A stretch of DNA of 64,000 bases from Rossellomorea aquimaris (GCF_020171925.1 NZ_JAIVAR010000001.1:806001-870000); one strand, 5' to 3'. Counted from the first letter of the stretch, positions 8,196 to 17,270 are shown. Numbers and translations are program-made. The notes: generated by a model not told the origin, from the letters alone.

Positions 8196-8234
8196 GGGGT
8201 ATAACCAACATTTTGTCATAAAACCCACGTTAAG
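8196..8234 (+). repeat. Left terminal inverted repeat of the Tn3-family element
   Basis: Begins GGGGTATAACCAACATTTTG and ends CACGTTAAG. It matches the reverse complement of the right end at 29 of 39 positions by my count, with GGGGTA, ACCAAC, TCATA, CCCACG and TAAG all conserved. Confidence 0.88.
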
Positions 8235-8294
8235 ACAATAAAAGGAAAATAAAAGCTGATATCCCCAACGCTAAGGAGATATCAGCATGATTTT

Positions 8295-11135
8295 TTAAAT
8301 CTTTAAAGGTCGTAATTCATTTGATTTTGGTACCTTTTTGGAATCAAATGAATATTCTCCTAGTAAATTTATATGTTCCCAACCCAATGGGGAAATGTGA
8401 GGTAATAACTCCTCTTTTAATAGGCCCTTTTCTTTTAATATCTTTGTAGCCTCTGTGAGATAAACGGTATTCCAAACTGTAATAGCATTTATAAGAATAT
8501 TTAATGCACTAGCTCGTTGAAGTTGATCTTGCAATCCTCTTTCCCGTAACTCTCCACGTTTACCAAAGAATAAGGCTCTTGCCAATCCATTCATAGCTTC
8601 ACCCTTATTTAATCCTCTTTGGATACGCCGACGTAATGTTTCATTAGAAATATAGTCTAGTATAAAGATTGTCTTTTCAATTCTGCCCATCTCACGCAAT
8701 GCTGTTGCCATTTTATTTTGGCGAGAATAAGACCCTAACTTTCCTAAAATAAGTGAAGCCGATACTTTACCTTCCCGTATGGAATGTGCTAATCGTAAGA
8801 CATCATCATAGTTATCTTGGATAACCTTAATGTTGATTTTTCCTCGTAGAATGCTTTCAATCTTTAAATATTCATTGGATTTATCCATGACATAAAGTTT
8901 AGAGTCAGATAGATCTCGCATTCTAGGAGCAAAGCGAAAACCTAATATATGGCTTAATCCAAAAACCTGATCAGTGTAACCAGCAGTATCCGTATAATGC
9001 TCTTCAATGGATAATTCTGATTCATGATGAAGCAATCCATCGATGACATGTACAGCATCTCTAGCGTTTGTGTTAATAACCTTTGTATAAAAAGAAGAAA
9101 ACTGATCGCTGGTGAATCTATAGATAGTAGTGCCTTTCCCTGTTCCGTAGTGTGGGTTTGCATCAGCATGAAGAGAAGAGACGCCAACTTGTACACGCAT
9201 GCCATCCGAAGATGAGGTACTCCCATTTCCCCAATATTTTGATAAAGAAAGATGATGTTGAAAATTTACTAAAGTAGCTTGAGCTTTACTCAAAGAATCC
9301 TCATGTAATCGCCATTGGGCTGCATTAGCTAACTGATGATAGGTGATCCCTGGTGTTGCTTCAGCCATTTTGGTAAGACCGATATTGGTTCCCATAGCCA
9401 TAATCGTAGCCATTACAATAGACTTTTCTTCTCCCTTAGGAGGACGATTACTAGACGCATGAGTAAGGTGTTCATCAAATCCTGTCCAATTTGAAACTTC
9501 AATCAATAAATCAGTAAGTTTTACCCGTGGTAACATGTTATATAAAGTTTGGCTAAGAGATTTGGCTTCTTCCGGTGTATATTTCTCTAAACGGTCAAGC
9601 CGTACCCTTGACTTGTCAATACTTATTCCCTCAAGAGAATCTATGTTTTCCATTATATAATTTAATCTTTCATTTAAAGCTGTATTTCTCTCAATAATAT
9701 ATTCTTGAGCTGACATACCAACAGCTAATCTATTGCTTGTATACTTAGTTTCATCCCAATTATCACTTCCAGAAGAAACCTCTGTTGGAGAGTATTCATT
9801 TTCTTTACTCCATTCTTGCACTAAATGAGGGTGGGTAGTTGCAAGACTGTTCTCTAAAATTACCACCTTATTAGAGCAAATGGGGCAATTATTTCCTCTC
9901 GTTCTCGAACTAATAGTTGCCTCCCAAGAGTGTCCTTTTAATTGACACTTCCACCATACCTTTTCATCTGAACCTTTTGAATAGTACCGAGGGTGTAAGA
10001 AATTCTTTTCATAATCCCATTCAAGACATAGGTCTGAGTGAGATTTATCCAATGGTGTGGTTCCCCGTATTAGTTCAACAGGAATAGCTAGTAAGGAAGA
10101 AGGTGACGATAGTTCTTTTTCAACCTCTAAAAGCGTTCCTTTTGAAAGTAAACGGTGCGTTTTCACCCACCTTAGAATTGAGAGAAGGTGATCACTGACT
10201 TCTGGATATTTCTTTGGTCCTTTCTTATATAGCTGAGATGTTATGGTGCCATCTTTTTTTAATTGTGGACAATTCTCTTCTCGAATTCGAAAAAGTTGGA
10301 GAAAGGAAGCGAAGAAATCATTTTTATCTTCGTCTCGTTCAACAGCTTCTTCTGATGAATGAAAATAACCATCGTATTCGATTCCAATAGAAATAGAGGG
10401 AATATATATATCCAATTCATAAAACGACTTATCTTTACTCCACTTTTTTCTATGTACAGCGTCGGGGAAAATGGCCTTAAAATACAAAAATATTCTCTGT
10501 TCAATAATGGACGTTTGATTCCTTACACAATACGGACATTGAGCATCCATAGATGTACGACTATAGACCACCGTGGTCCACTTATGCGATGGATTATTTT
10601 TACACACCCAAAAAGCACGGTAATTAGAACCATACGAAACTTCTGTTTGTTGTTTCGTATTAGACTCATCCCATTCCTTCACAAGTTCAGGGTAGTAGGT
10701 GGCAAGTGAATTAGATGTGTTGATTCTTTTGTTACAGCAATAAGGACATCCAGAGTTCTTGCGACTGTAAACTCGGGCCTTCCAAAGATGAGTGGAATCT
10801 AATTGGCAAATCCAATATGCTTCATAATTAGAACCACAAGCAGTATGAAAAGGATCTCTTGTATTTTTTTTAAAATCCCATTCTGCTAAGAGGTCTGGGC
10901 GTTTAACGCCAAGCGATTCTGAGGGCACAACTCTTTGGCCTACACAAAAAGGACACTTTGTGAAGCGAGAGGTACGCTGTACCAAAGTAGTTTCCCATTG
11001 ATGCCCTAGTTTACAGAGCCACCTAACACGTTTATTTGAACCCGGTAATAAATCATATGGATTATGTGTATTCGATGGATCCCATTCAGACATGAGGTGT
11101 GGAAACTTATCTGGAAACGAATTTTCATCTGTCAT
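8295..11135 (-). CDS. Chimera: zinc ribbons and VSR-like endonuclease fused to the C-terminal half of Tn3 transposase
   Basis: A 946-residue protein. Residues 1-205 hold three treble-clef zinc ribbons (cysteine pairs near 41/61-64, 110/130-133, 178/200-203). Residues about 206-300 resemble a PD-(D/E)XK/VSR-type nuclease (FYELDIYIPSISIGIEYDGY, 238-257). A fourth ribbon lies at 370-420 and a fifth is cut short at about 457. From about 459 (NWDETKYTSNRLAVGMS) to the end (ELRPLKI) it is Tn3-family TnpA. The catalytic triad is present: D644 in SSSDG, D716 in YTDTAGYTD, E846 in NKGEAMNG. The spacings 72 and 130 equal those I recall for Tn4430 TnpA. The stop lies 60 bp inside the left terminal repeat. 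Whether the fusion has activity is unknown. Confidence 0.85.
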   Translation of the reverse strand: MTDENSFPDKFPHLMSEWDPSNTHNPYDLLPGSNKRVRWLCKLGHQWETTLVQRTSRFTKCPFCVGQRVVPSESLGVKRPDLLAEWDFKKNTRDPFHTACGSNYEAYWICQLDSTHLWKARVYSRKNSGCPYCCNKRINTSNSLATYYPELVKEWDESNTKQQTEVSYGSNYRAFWVCKNNPSHKWTTVVYSRTSMDAQCPYCVRNQTSIIEQRIFLYFKAIFPDAVHRKKWSKDKSFYELDIYIPSISIGIEYDGYFHSSEEAVERDEDKNDFFASFLQLFRIREENCPQLKKDGTITSQLYKKGPKKYPEVSDHLLSILRWVKTHRLLSKGTLLEVEKELSSPSSLLAIPVELIRGTTPLDKSHSDLCLEWDYEKNFLHPRYYSKGSDEKVWWKCQLKGHSWEATISSRTRGNNCPICSNKVVILENSLATTHPHLVQEWSKENEYSPTEVSSGSDNWDETKYTSNRLAVGMSAQEYIIERNTALNERLNYIMENIDSLEGISIDKSRVRLDRLEKYTPEEAKSLSQTLYNMLPRVKLTDLLIEVSNWTGFDEHLTHASSNRPPKGEEKSIVMATIMAMGTNIGLTKMAEATPGITYHQLANAAQWRLHEDSLSKAQATLVNFQHHLSLSKYWGNGSTSSSDGMRVQVGVSSLHADANPHYGTGKGTTIYRFTSDQFSSFYTKVINTNARDAVHVIDGLLHHESELSIEEHYTDTAGYTDQVFGLSHILGFRFAPRMRDLSDSKLYVMDKSNEYLKIESILRGKINIKVIQDNYDDVLRLAHSIREGKVSASLILGKLGSYSRQNKMATALREMGRIEKTIFILDYISNETLRRRIQRGLNKGEAMNGLARALFFGKRGELRERGLQDQLQRASALNILINAITVWNTVYLTEATKILKEKGLLKEELLPHISPLGWEHINLLGEYSFDSKKVPKSNELRPLKI

Positions 11136-11578
11136 TTCTTACACCACTTTCACATTGATTGTTATTGTTATAGACAAACCTACAAAACATATACATAGAG
11201 TCATGAAAGTTATTAAAAAATAAACATTCCTACAACAACTTTTTAAATACACAAACGTTTACACTTCCGTAAACGTTTTTTATATTTCCTTATCAGTTAA
11301 TAGCTAGTGATTAAGGATAAATCACAAAAATATTTATATCTAATTACATCCGAGTTTATTGACGCTTTCAAGCTTAAAAAGGTGTTTCTTTGTCAAAATG
11401 TCAGAGCATATAAAAATGGCTATTTAATCATCTCTAGCTAAAAACAAACTTTTAATTCAGAAAATATTAAAATTTCAAAATAACAATTTTACAGTTTATG
11501 TATTTTATGGTAATATTTTTTACGTACTTTACATGCGCGTGTATAAGAACAAATTATATAATCGGAGGAATTTGTACA
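11136..11578. other. AT-rich divergent promoter region inside the transposon
   Basis: No gene. It separates the minus-strand chimera (start 11135) from the plus-strand secreted-protein gene (start 11579) and should hold both promoters. An ACAAACGTTTACACTTCCGT stretch near 11251 contains inverted AACGTTT-like elements. Confidence 0.45.
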
Positions 11579-12052
11579 TTGAAAAATATTTTTAAAATTT
11601 TTATTACTTAAACTCTACTAATAGTAGCAACATTACCATTAAAATCAGGTGATGCTTCTGCATCTTGCTTGGGATATTATTCTGTGAAACCGTCTTACAG
11701 CACTAACATTCTAGCAAAAGAAGTTTCTGGTGACCTTATTGGTGATGTAGTGACACCGGATTGTAGTGGTGGTACAGGTACACCTAAAGGATGGGGATCG
11801 CTAACATCTACTGCTTCTAGAGTATCAGGAGGTTCCTACACAAATTACTTTAAAAAAGGTGATTATAATCAAGCTTTAAGGGATTTCAATACTTATCTAG
11901 GTTCTAATTATAATTCTATACCATTCTCATCAGGGACTGGCTACTACGTTACAACACCTTATGGTAATGTAAACTTATACCGTAGTTCTACCAGCCTAGG
12001 TGGCCCTTCAATTAAATGGTCAAATGGAAAGGAAGTAATGAGATACGAATAA
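11579..12052 (+). pseudogene. Secreted protein gene with in-frame stop codon in its signal peptide
   Basis: TTG at 11579 lies ten bases behind GGAGG and opens MKNIFKIFIT, then a TAA at 11609-11611, then TLLIVATLPLKSGDASAS in the same frame and a mature part of about 125 residues starting CLGYYSVKPSYSTN. Without the stop this is a textbook signal peptide with an ASAS-type cleavage site. The mature part is Gly/Ser/Tyr-rich (CSGGTGTPKGWG, SSGTGYYVTTPYGNV) and resembles a small secreted toxin or bacteriocin in composition, but I cannot assign a family. A following terminator and a companion gene suggest a toxin/immunity pair. Either a nonsense mutation has killed it, or translation restarts or reads through; the first is likelier. 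Confidence 0.6.
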
Positions 12053-12054
12053 TA

Positions 12055-12092
12055 AAAAGGAGGATATTTATATGTATAAATATCCTCCTTTT
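12055..12092 (+). terminator. Terminator hairpin between the two cargo genes
   Basis: AAAAGGAGGATATTTATA pairs with TATAAATATCCTCCTTTT; a perfect long stem with a T-rich 3' end. It lies between the secreted-protein gene and its companion and may let a fraction of transcription through. Confidence 0.8.
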
Positions 12093-12115
12093 AAAAACAA
12101 TTTGGGGAGGAAAAA

Positions 12116-12640
12116 ATGACAAAAAAAAGTATTACTGATAACTTTGTTGAAACTTTAAAATCTGTCCTTGGAAAAGAATTATCACTTATTTACTCGAACA
12201 CATTGAACTACACTTTTAAATCAGATAATCTCACAATTATGGAGCCTGCGATTTTCGGAATAGGTGATGACTTTTTTTATATAGACCATACAGAATTTGA
12301 AACTAAAGATTTCGAGGAATACTATATACTTGACATTAAAAAACAATTAACGCCGAAACCTCTTCCTCATGACATAAGTGAATTAAACTCCGTTATATTT
12401 AAAAAGCCAATTTCAACTGTTTCCGTGTGGTCTACCATAACTCAGATAATAGTTTACATATCAGAAGAAAGAGAAAACGTAAGGGTAAATAATGAAGTAA
12501 ATGGTATTGAATTTATATTTGATAACAATAAATGTCTACTCTTAAGGCCTAATTCTCCTTCCGGTTCAAGTATTACATTTAACCAGAAGGAAATAACTAC
12601 TTTTAAAAAATACTCCAAAGAAATTTATTATATTGATTAA
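12116..12640 (+). CDS. Hypothetical 174-residue cytoplasmic protein, possible immunity partner
   Basis: Starts MTKKSITDNFVETLKSVLGK behind a perfect GGGGAGG ribosome binding site. It has no signal peptide or membrane helix, is acidic and rich in Ile, Glu and Asn, and has no motif I know. Because it follows a small secreted protein on the same strand, inside a mobile element and on strongly AT-rich DNA, an immunity role is a reasonable inference but nothing more. It ends at a clear terminator. Confidence 0.6.
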   Translation: MTKKSITDNFVETLKSVLGKELSLIYSNTLNYTFKSDNLTIMEPAIFGIGDDFFYIDHTEFETKDFEEYYILDIKKQLTPKPLPHDISELNSVIFKKPISTVSVWSTITQIIVYISEERENVRVNNEVNGIEFIFDNNKCLLLRPNSPSGSSITFNQKEITTFKKYSKEIYYID

Positions 12641-12649
12641 AAACTCAAA

Positions 12650-12682
12650 GCTGACAGGAATAAAAATCTGTCAGCCTTATTT
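12650..12682 (+). terminator. Terminator after the companion gene
   Basis: GCTGACAG pairs with CTGTCAGC across a short loop and is followed by CTTATTTAATT. Confidence 0.7.
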
Positions 12683-13035
12683 AATTATAAAGATTTTTAT
12701 TACCTCCACGGGCTTAATTCATTCGAAATATGAATTCTAAATAAAGAATGAAGAATAAATCATGACCATCCATTATTGTCATTATCGAAAGATTGTACAT
12801 GAATGATATATTCCATTAACGAAAATATTATAAGAGATAGCAATCTATAAACACACTCAATTAAAGTGGAACCTCCATACTAAGGGAAGGGGGATTATTT
12901 ACAAGTTTCTTCAAAATAATCCATTTAATCTCACATAAAAGGTTATATTAGTCTCTTGCAATTTAGAAATTTGTACGATGGTGTAGGAATGAGTTTGTAC
13001 CAGGTGAAAAGAACAAAAAAAGCAATTGATCCAAA
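12683..13035. other. Intergenic AT-rich region within the transposon
   Basis: No coding frame that I can support and no clear repeat; it separates the convergent companion gene and TnpA-N chimera. Confidence 0.4.
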
Positions 13036-13067
13036 AAGGGACAGTTCCAACAAATGGAACGTCCCTT
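13036..13067 (-). terminator. Terminator of the TnpA-N chimera
   Basis: AAGGGAC and GTCCCTT arms with internal GTTCCA/TGGAAC form a hairpin; on the minus strand it is followed by T-rich sequence. It resembles the GGGAC hairpin family seen elsewhere in the window. Confidence 0.65.
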
Positions 13068-13074
13068 ATATAAT

Positions 13075-15270
13075 CTAATATCTAGGCTTTACAGTAACTC
13101 TATTCAAAATAAAAGGAGACTTTTGAGTGTAATAATGGTAATCCCCTTGCTTCCATTCTCTGGCTCCCATCAACACTAGTCTAGGAACAATTTTCCCAAA
13201 CACATCCCAAATTACTTGTTGTTCACAATCATATAAGCCAACAATTCTTGTATCTTGTTCACTTTTTAGTATTTCATTTATAAGCTTAAAACTTCTAACA
13301 TTACCTGGTTCTAAAACAACAATTTTAATTACTTTATAATCTAATGTTTTATATTCTCCTTTAAATTTATCCGGTCTAAACAATTTAATATTATGAACAA
13401 GGTCTTGAGTACATTCATTGTCAGTTTCAAAATCGATTGTGTGATTATAATATTCTCGCATGCCCTCTAAATAAGAATTAATAATCAAATCCTGATTACC
13501 TGGATAATTTCCATTGATTAATTCAAACGCCGTTAAAAATGAACGGGATAATTGACAAACGTACACTTCTAAATTCTTAACATCTACTCCTTCAACTTCA
13601 GCAATTGAGTACTTTAAACTACTCACCCTTTTGGAACGATCCGCACTGTAAATTTTTCGAGTAAGGATACTATGATCTATTACAGAGAATAATACGTAGT
13701 ATTTGTTATTCGGATTCTCTTTTGAGAGGTTAACATACCTTCTTATCTTCTGTTTAATTTCACTTGTCGTTTCTGAACCTGTATCTATCTCGATATTTAA
13801 ATAAATATTTTCTCTTTTTATTATCCAGTCAGGTATTAATTTTTCATTTCCTGAATCTACAAAAAAAGGATGAATATAAGGATTGATAGACTCAATATTA
13901 AAACGATCTTCATTAACAAACATCGACAAACATCCTACCGCAACTTCTTGAATAGCTATTGTATGATCTAAATTTGAAAATTTACGGTTTAAATTTAATT
14001 TTTTTCTATCTTCCTCTCGTATTACTCCTTCTGAAATTAAAATGTCTATACCATTTGACCCTAATGTATAGTAATTATAACCCAACCCTACTTGCCCCAC
14101 TCTATAATGATGTTGTTTAACCACTTTATACCCAGACCATCTTTTTAATTTTTTTTGAACCGTATCTAGCTTCATCCCAGATAATGCAAACGAGTAATAA
14201 TGTACTTGTGACGTTGAAACAATTCTTTGAGTATAAATTAATTTTAAAATTTTTAAATCGTTATGATCTAGATAAACACCTTTTCGATTTGCTCCAAAAA
14301 TATTTTGCTTTTGCAGTTCTTCTTGTGCTTTTCTACCCTTTGACTGTAAGATCATAATTTGGCGGTCATGAATTTCGATAGCTTGATCAATTAGATCTTG
14401 ACTAAGAGTTAATAGGTGAGCTACAAGAATAGCGTACCTTTTATTCTCATTAAACCTCCGAAAGGAATGAGGTTCATATCGGGCGCCTAGCCTAGCAAGC
14501 TGTAGCAGCCTATTCGAGTGAATATTTTCGGCGGCCTCTGTTGAAAGATTTAATAAACGAACATATTCTAATCTCTCAATTACTTTTAAAAAAGCATCTG
14601 GTGATGATTGACCTGGTATTTCCCTTAGCCATCCAAGCTTAGTTTTGGATTTATCGGGAGGTGTATCAATTAATTTCTCCAATTGTTGTTTTTGCCAAGG
14701 AGATAACGGTTTATAGAGTGAATTATATACTTTCTCCTCTGCCCTTCGCCTTGTTTCCCATACTAATCTTTCGATCGTTGTCATAGCAGGCAGAATGATT
14801 TTTCGCTTTCGCATTTCTTCTAAAGTCATCCTTATTAGAAACAGTGCATTTGAATTTTCAATTGCATGGGGTAGTAATGCGTGTGAAATAACCCGATATG
14901 AGTGGGCAGAAAAATTAGAGAAACCATAGTGTTTTCGTATTTCTTCCATATGTTCATGTTTTGTTTGTTCTCGTTCGGAATATAGTTTAAATTCATTTGG
15001 GTCTATTTGTAGCTGTTTAGCAACATAGTTTATCACCTTATCAGGAATACTTTTAATATCTGAAATTGACCAACCTGGATAACGAAAAAGACAGATTTGA
15101 ATAGCGAATCCCAATCGATTATGATCTCTTCTTCTACGCCTTATTACCTCTATATCATCTTGTGTAAGGGTATAGTAGTAGGCCAGTTCCCAATTACTTA
15201 AAGTAGAAGGGATTGTCAAAAAATCCTTCCTTTGATCAGGTGTAAGTAGTTCTCTTGCTCTCAGATACAT
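13075..15270 (-). CDS. Chimera: N-terminal third of Tn3 transposase fused to a replication-relaxation-like protein
   Basis: A 731-residue protein. Residues 1-323 are Tn3-family TnpA N-terminal domain (RARELLTPDQRKDF, RRRRRDHNRLGFAIQICLFR, HDRQIMILQSKGRKAQEELQ, KQN). TnpA should continue after QKQN, but residues 324-731 instead belong to the replication-relaxation group: a winged helix (LDHNDLKILKLIYTQRIVST) followed by a domain with LIPDWIIKRENIYLNIEIDT, the usual acidic/lysine core of that family. The N-terminal part of TnpA binds the terminal repeats, so this protein may still recognise transposon ends without catalysing anything. It begins 26 bp after the resolvase gene and is probably co-transcribed with it. 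Confidence 0.85.
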   Translation of the reverse strand: MYLRARELLTPDQRKDFLTIPSTLSNWELAYYYTLTQDDIEVIRRRRRDHNRLGFAIQICLFRYPGWSISDIKSIPDKVINYVAKQLQIDPNEFKLYSEREQTKHEHMEEIRKHYGFSNFSAHSYRVISHALLPHAIENSNALFLIRMTLEEMRKRKIILPAMTTIERLVWETRRRAEEKVYNSLYKPLSPWQKQQLEKLIDTPPDKSKTKLGWLREIPGQSSPDAFLKVIERLEYVRLLNLSTEAAENIHSNRLLQLARLGARYEPHSFRRFNENKRYAILVAHLLTLSQDLIDQAIEIHDRQIMILQSKGRKAQEELQKQNIFGANRKGVYLDHNDLKILKLIYTQRIVSTSQVHYYSFALSGMKLDTVQKKLKRWSGYKVVKQHHYRVGQVGLGYNYYTLGSNGIDILISEGVIREEDRKKLNLNRKFSNLDHTIAIQEVAVGCLSMFVNEDRFNIESINPYIHPFFVDSGNEKLIPDWIIKRENIYLNIEIDTGSETTSEIKQKIRRYVNLSKENPNNKYYVLFSVIDHSILTRKIYSADRSKRVSSLKYSIAEVEGVDVKNLEVYVCQLSRSFLTAFELINGNYPGNQDLIINSYLEGMREYYNHTIDFETDNECTQDLVHNIKLFRPDKFKGEYKTLDYKVIKIVVLEPGNVRSFKLINEILKSEQDTRIVGLYDCEQQVIWDVFGKIVPRLVLMGAREWKQGDYHYYTQKSPFILNRVTVKPRY

Positions 15271-15296
15271 AGGAAAAGCCCCCTATCATTAAAGGT

Positions 15297-15851
15297 TTAA
15301 ATTTTTTCCAAAGCTCGATACAAAACAGATTTACTTACACCCGTCATATCTGTAATTTCTTTGATGCTATATTGATTTGAAGAATGTAGTTTTAAAGCAC
15401 GTTCCACCAACTTAGGATCCTTAGAGGGTCTTCCGCCGTTCCGACCTCTCATTTTTGCAGATTTTAATCCAGATTTTGTACGTTCACTGATAATATCCCG
15501 TTCTAATTCAGCGATGCTCGCCATTGTTCGGAAGAAAAAGCGTCCCATAGCTGTTGATGTGTCAATGCTATCCTGTATAGAAATAAAATTGACTTTTTTT
15601 TCTTCAAAGGTTTCGGCCAACTCAATAAGGTGCTTTGTGGATCTTGAAATACGGTCCAATTTATAAACGACCACAGAATCTCCATCACTTATAGCCTTAA
15701 GAAGCTGCTCCAATTCTGGGCGTTCTATTTTCGTTCCGGTCATTTTCTCTTTGTAAATAACAGCTGCGCCTGCTTTCTCTAAAGAGTCAAGTTGAAGATT
15801 TAAGTTTTGGTCTTGAGTAGAAACACGAGCATACCCAAAAATTTTCCCCAT
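15297..15851 (-). CDS. tnpR: Serine resolvase (TnpR) of the Tn3-family element
   Basis: A 184-residue small serine recombinase. YARVSTQDQNLNLQLDSLEK contains the nucleophilic serine at the usual position (near residue 10); YKLDRISRSTKHL and the RFFFRTMASIAELERDIISE helix are the other family hallmarks, and the C-terminus is a helix-turn-helix (YSIKEITDMTGVSKSVLYRA). It would resolve transposon cointegrates at res. It looks intact, unlike the transposase. It is the first gene of the tnpR/tnpA-N unit, and the res-like region lies directly upstream, which allows autoregulation. Confidence 0.92.
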   Translation of the reverse strand: MGKIFGYARVSTQDQNLNLQLDSLEKAGAAVIYKEKMTGTKIERPELEQLLKAISDGDSVVVYKLDRISRSTKHLIELAETFEEKKVNFISIQDSIDTSTAMGRFFFRTMASIAELERDIISERTKSGLKSAKMRGRNGGRPSKDPKLVERALKLHSSNQYSIKEITDMTGVSKSVLYRALEKI

Positions 15852-15877
15852 ATTATCCTCTCCTTCTGAAACAATTA

Positions 15878-16008
15878 TTCCCTAATCCGGATAAATCGTC
15901 AATTTTAGGGAAGATGTTAAAGGGAAGGGTTTAGGGATTAGAAAACAATAAAAATAAGTGAATTACTGATAAGTAAAAAGTTTTCCCTAAAACGTTCGTT
16001 ATAGGGAA
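15878..16008. promoter_or_regulatory. Putative res site (resolution site)
   Basis: Directly upstream of the resolvase gene are TTCCCTAA...TTAGGGAA inverted pairs at 15878-15912 and 15983-16008 (the latter 26 bp, TTCCCTAAAACGTTCGTTAT then AGGGAA), with a half-like TTTAGGGATTA between them at 15930-15940. Two or three such dyads of this size and spacing are what a Tn3-type res site shows; the 26-bp dyad is the best candidate for the crossover site. Confidence 0.65.
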
Positions 16009-16285
16009 TAATAAAATGATACTTCAGCTAATGATTGTCGAAATTCACTTACTGTGTAATTTGGACTCCAATCTACAGTAAATGTGATAGTAAGTTGTGG
16101 ATACCCTATTACTTAAATCTCTAAAATATAAAAAATTGGAAATTATTATATTATTTTAAAAAAATAGAAAATAACAAAGGAATTTGGTATTATTTATATA
16201 ATATTCCTAATTATACAAATTTTATATAAGGAAGGAGGGAATTTTCCTGCTAGATTTCAAGACATTTTATTACCTACCTTTAGTA

Positions 16286-16858
16286 ATGATTTATTTCATT
16301 GGAACAATTCTTTTTTATTTGTTAGGAAAAAGAAAGTTCAACCCCTTCAGTCATCTAATTAACATTACATTCCTTCTCTACATCCCTTGGTTAATGAGTT
16401 TAACTATTTTTCCTATCCCCATTGATTCAAGATTAATTCAAAGCTTTATAGAAACAAATACAGAAGCAAGAAACAGTTTTATACCTTTGCAGACAATTTC
16501 TATGAGTATATCGGGAGCTATTGAACAAGGATATTTCTCCGGATTCATTAAGGGAATTCTAGGAAATATAATCATGATGATACCTCTAGGGTTCTACCTA
16601 CCGTTTATTAAACCAAAGTTAAATTCGTTCAGAAATATTTTAATTGTTGGAATAATAGCAGCAACAAGCATAGAAATTACTCAAAAGGTGATTTCACTAG
16701 TTATCGGAGCAAGCTATAGAAGTTTTGATGTGGACGATATTATCTTAAACACAATAGGCGTTTTGCTGGGTTCAATTGCATTAAGATTTATCAATCCAAT
16801 TGTTAAGAGATTAAAAGATGACATTGAAGATAATCATTCTGAAACTATTACTAGTTAA
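16286..16858 (+). CDS. VanZ family membrane protein (first copy)
   Basis: A 190-residue polytopic protein. VanZ hallmarks are the NFIPL-like stretch NSFIPLQTI, the GNIIMMIPLGFYLPF loop-helix and the terminal ATSIEITQKV...SFDVDDIILNTIGVLLG block. VanZ proteins give low-level resistance to lipoglycopeptides in some bacteria; most family members are untested. The ATG at 16286 has no ribosome binding site, whereas an in-frame CTG at 16247 lies eight bases behind AAGGAGG and would add 13 residues, so the real start may be a CTG. It is followed by a secreted-protein gene and a second VanZ gene, on AT-rich transposon DNA. Confidence 0.82.
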   Translation: MIYFIGTILFYLLGKRKFNPFSHLINITFLLYIPWLMSLTIFPIPIDSRLIQSFIETNTEARNSFIPLQTISMSISGAIEQGYFSGFIKGILGNIIMMIPLGFYLPFIKPKLNSFRNILIVGIIAATSIEITQKVISLVIGASYRSFDVDDIILNTIGVLLGSIALRFINPIVKRLKDDIEDNHSETITS

Positions 16859-16876
16859 CTTGGGGAGGATTACTTA

Positions 16877-17269
16877 ATGAAAAAATTCAAAAAACTACTT
16901 TCTTTAATTCTATTAATAGCTATTATTTCCGTTCCGGCAGCTACGGTTTTTGCTTATTCGCATACTTATGGTTTTGAATTTCAATACAAATTAAATTCTA
17001 AAATTTACTATTTATATCCGGGATCAGAGAACAGAATTTACATTCAGAATTCCGCATCAGGTGGTGGTGGTTATTATTACTTTGATTTATATAAGGGAGA
17101 TAGCTATGGGAGTACATATTTAGGGACATCAACCTTCCCAAGTAACGGTAGTGGATATGTGGACCTTCCTGGCAAGGGAGAGGGCAAGTATTGGTTTACA
17201 CTTAGAAAGGCAGATGATGGCACTGTTGTAAGAGGTGGAGGTACAATAGCCGATTATGATTTTAATTAA
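16877..17269 (+). CDS. Small secreted protein between two VanZ genes
   Basis: A 130-residue protein with a clean Sec signal peptide (KKLLSLILLIAIISVPAATV, cleavage near VFA-YS). The mature part of about 100 residues is Tyr/Gly-rich, begins YSHTYGFEFQYKLN and contains a run of glycines followed by YYYFDLYKGD; it has no cysteines and looks like a small beta-sandwich. I cannot name a family. GGGGAGG precedes the start at good spacing, 18 bp after the VanZ gene, so it belongs to the same operon, and a strong terminator follows. Being sandwiched by VanZ genes suggests a cell-surface role; the exact function is unknown. Confidence 0.7.
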   Translation: MKKFKKLLSLILLIAIISVPAATVFAYSHTYGFEFQYKLNSKIYYLYPGSENRIYIQNSASGGGGYYYFDLYKGDSYGSTYLGTSTFPSNGSGYVDLPGKGEGKYWFTLRKADDGTVVRGGGTIADYDFN

Positions 17270-17270
17270 T

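Noticed and set aside
8295..15270. Intein, group II intron or programmed rearrangement interrupting tnpA
   Set aside because: An intron or intein would leave the host protein complete after removal. Here about 165 central TnpA residues are missing, no intein or reverse transcriptase motifs are present, and the intervening genes run on both strands.
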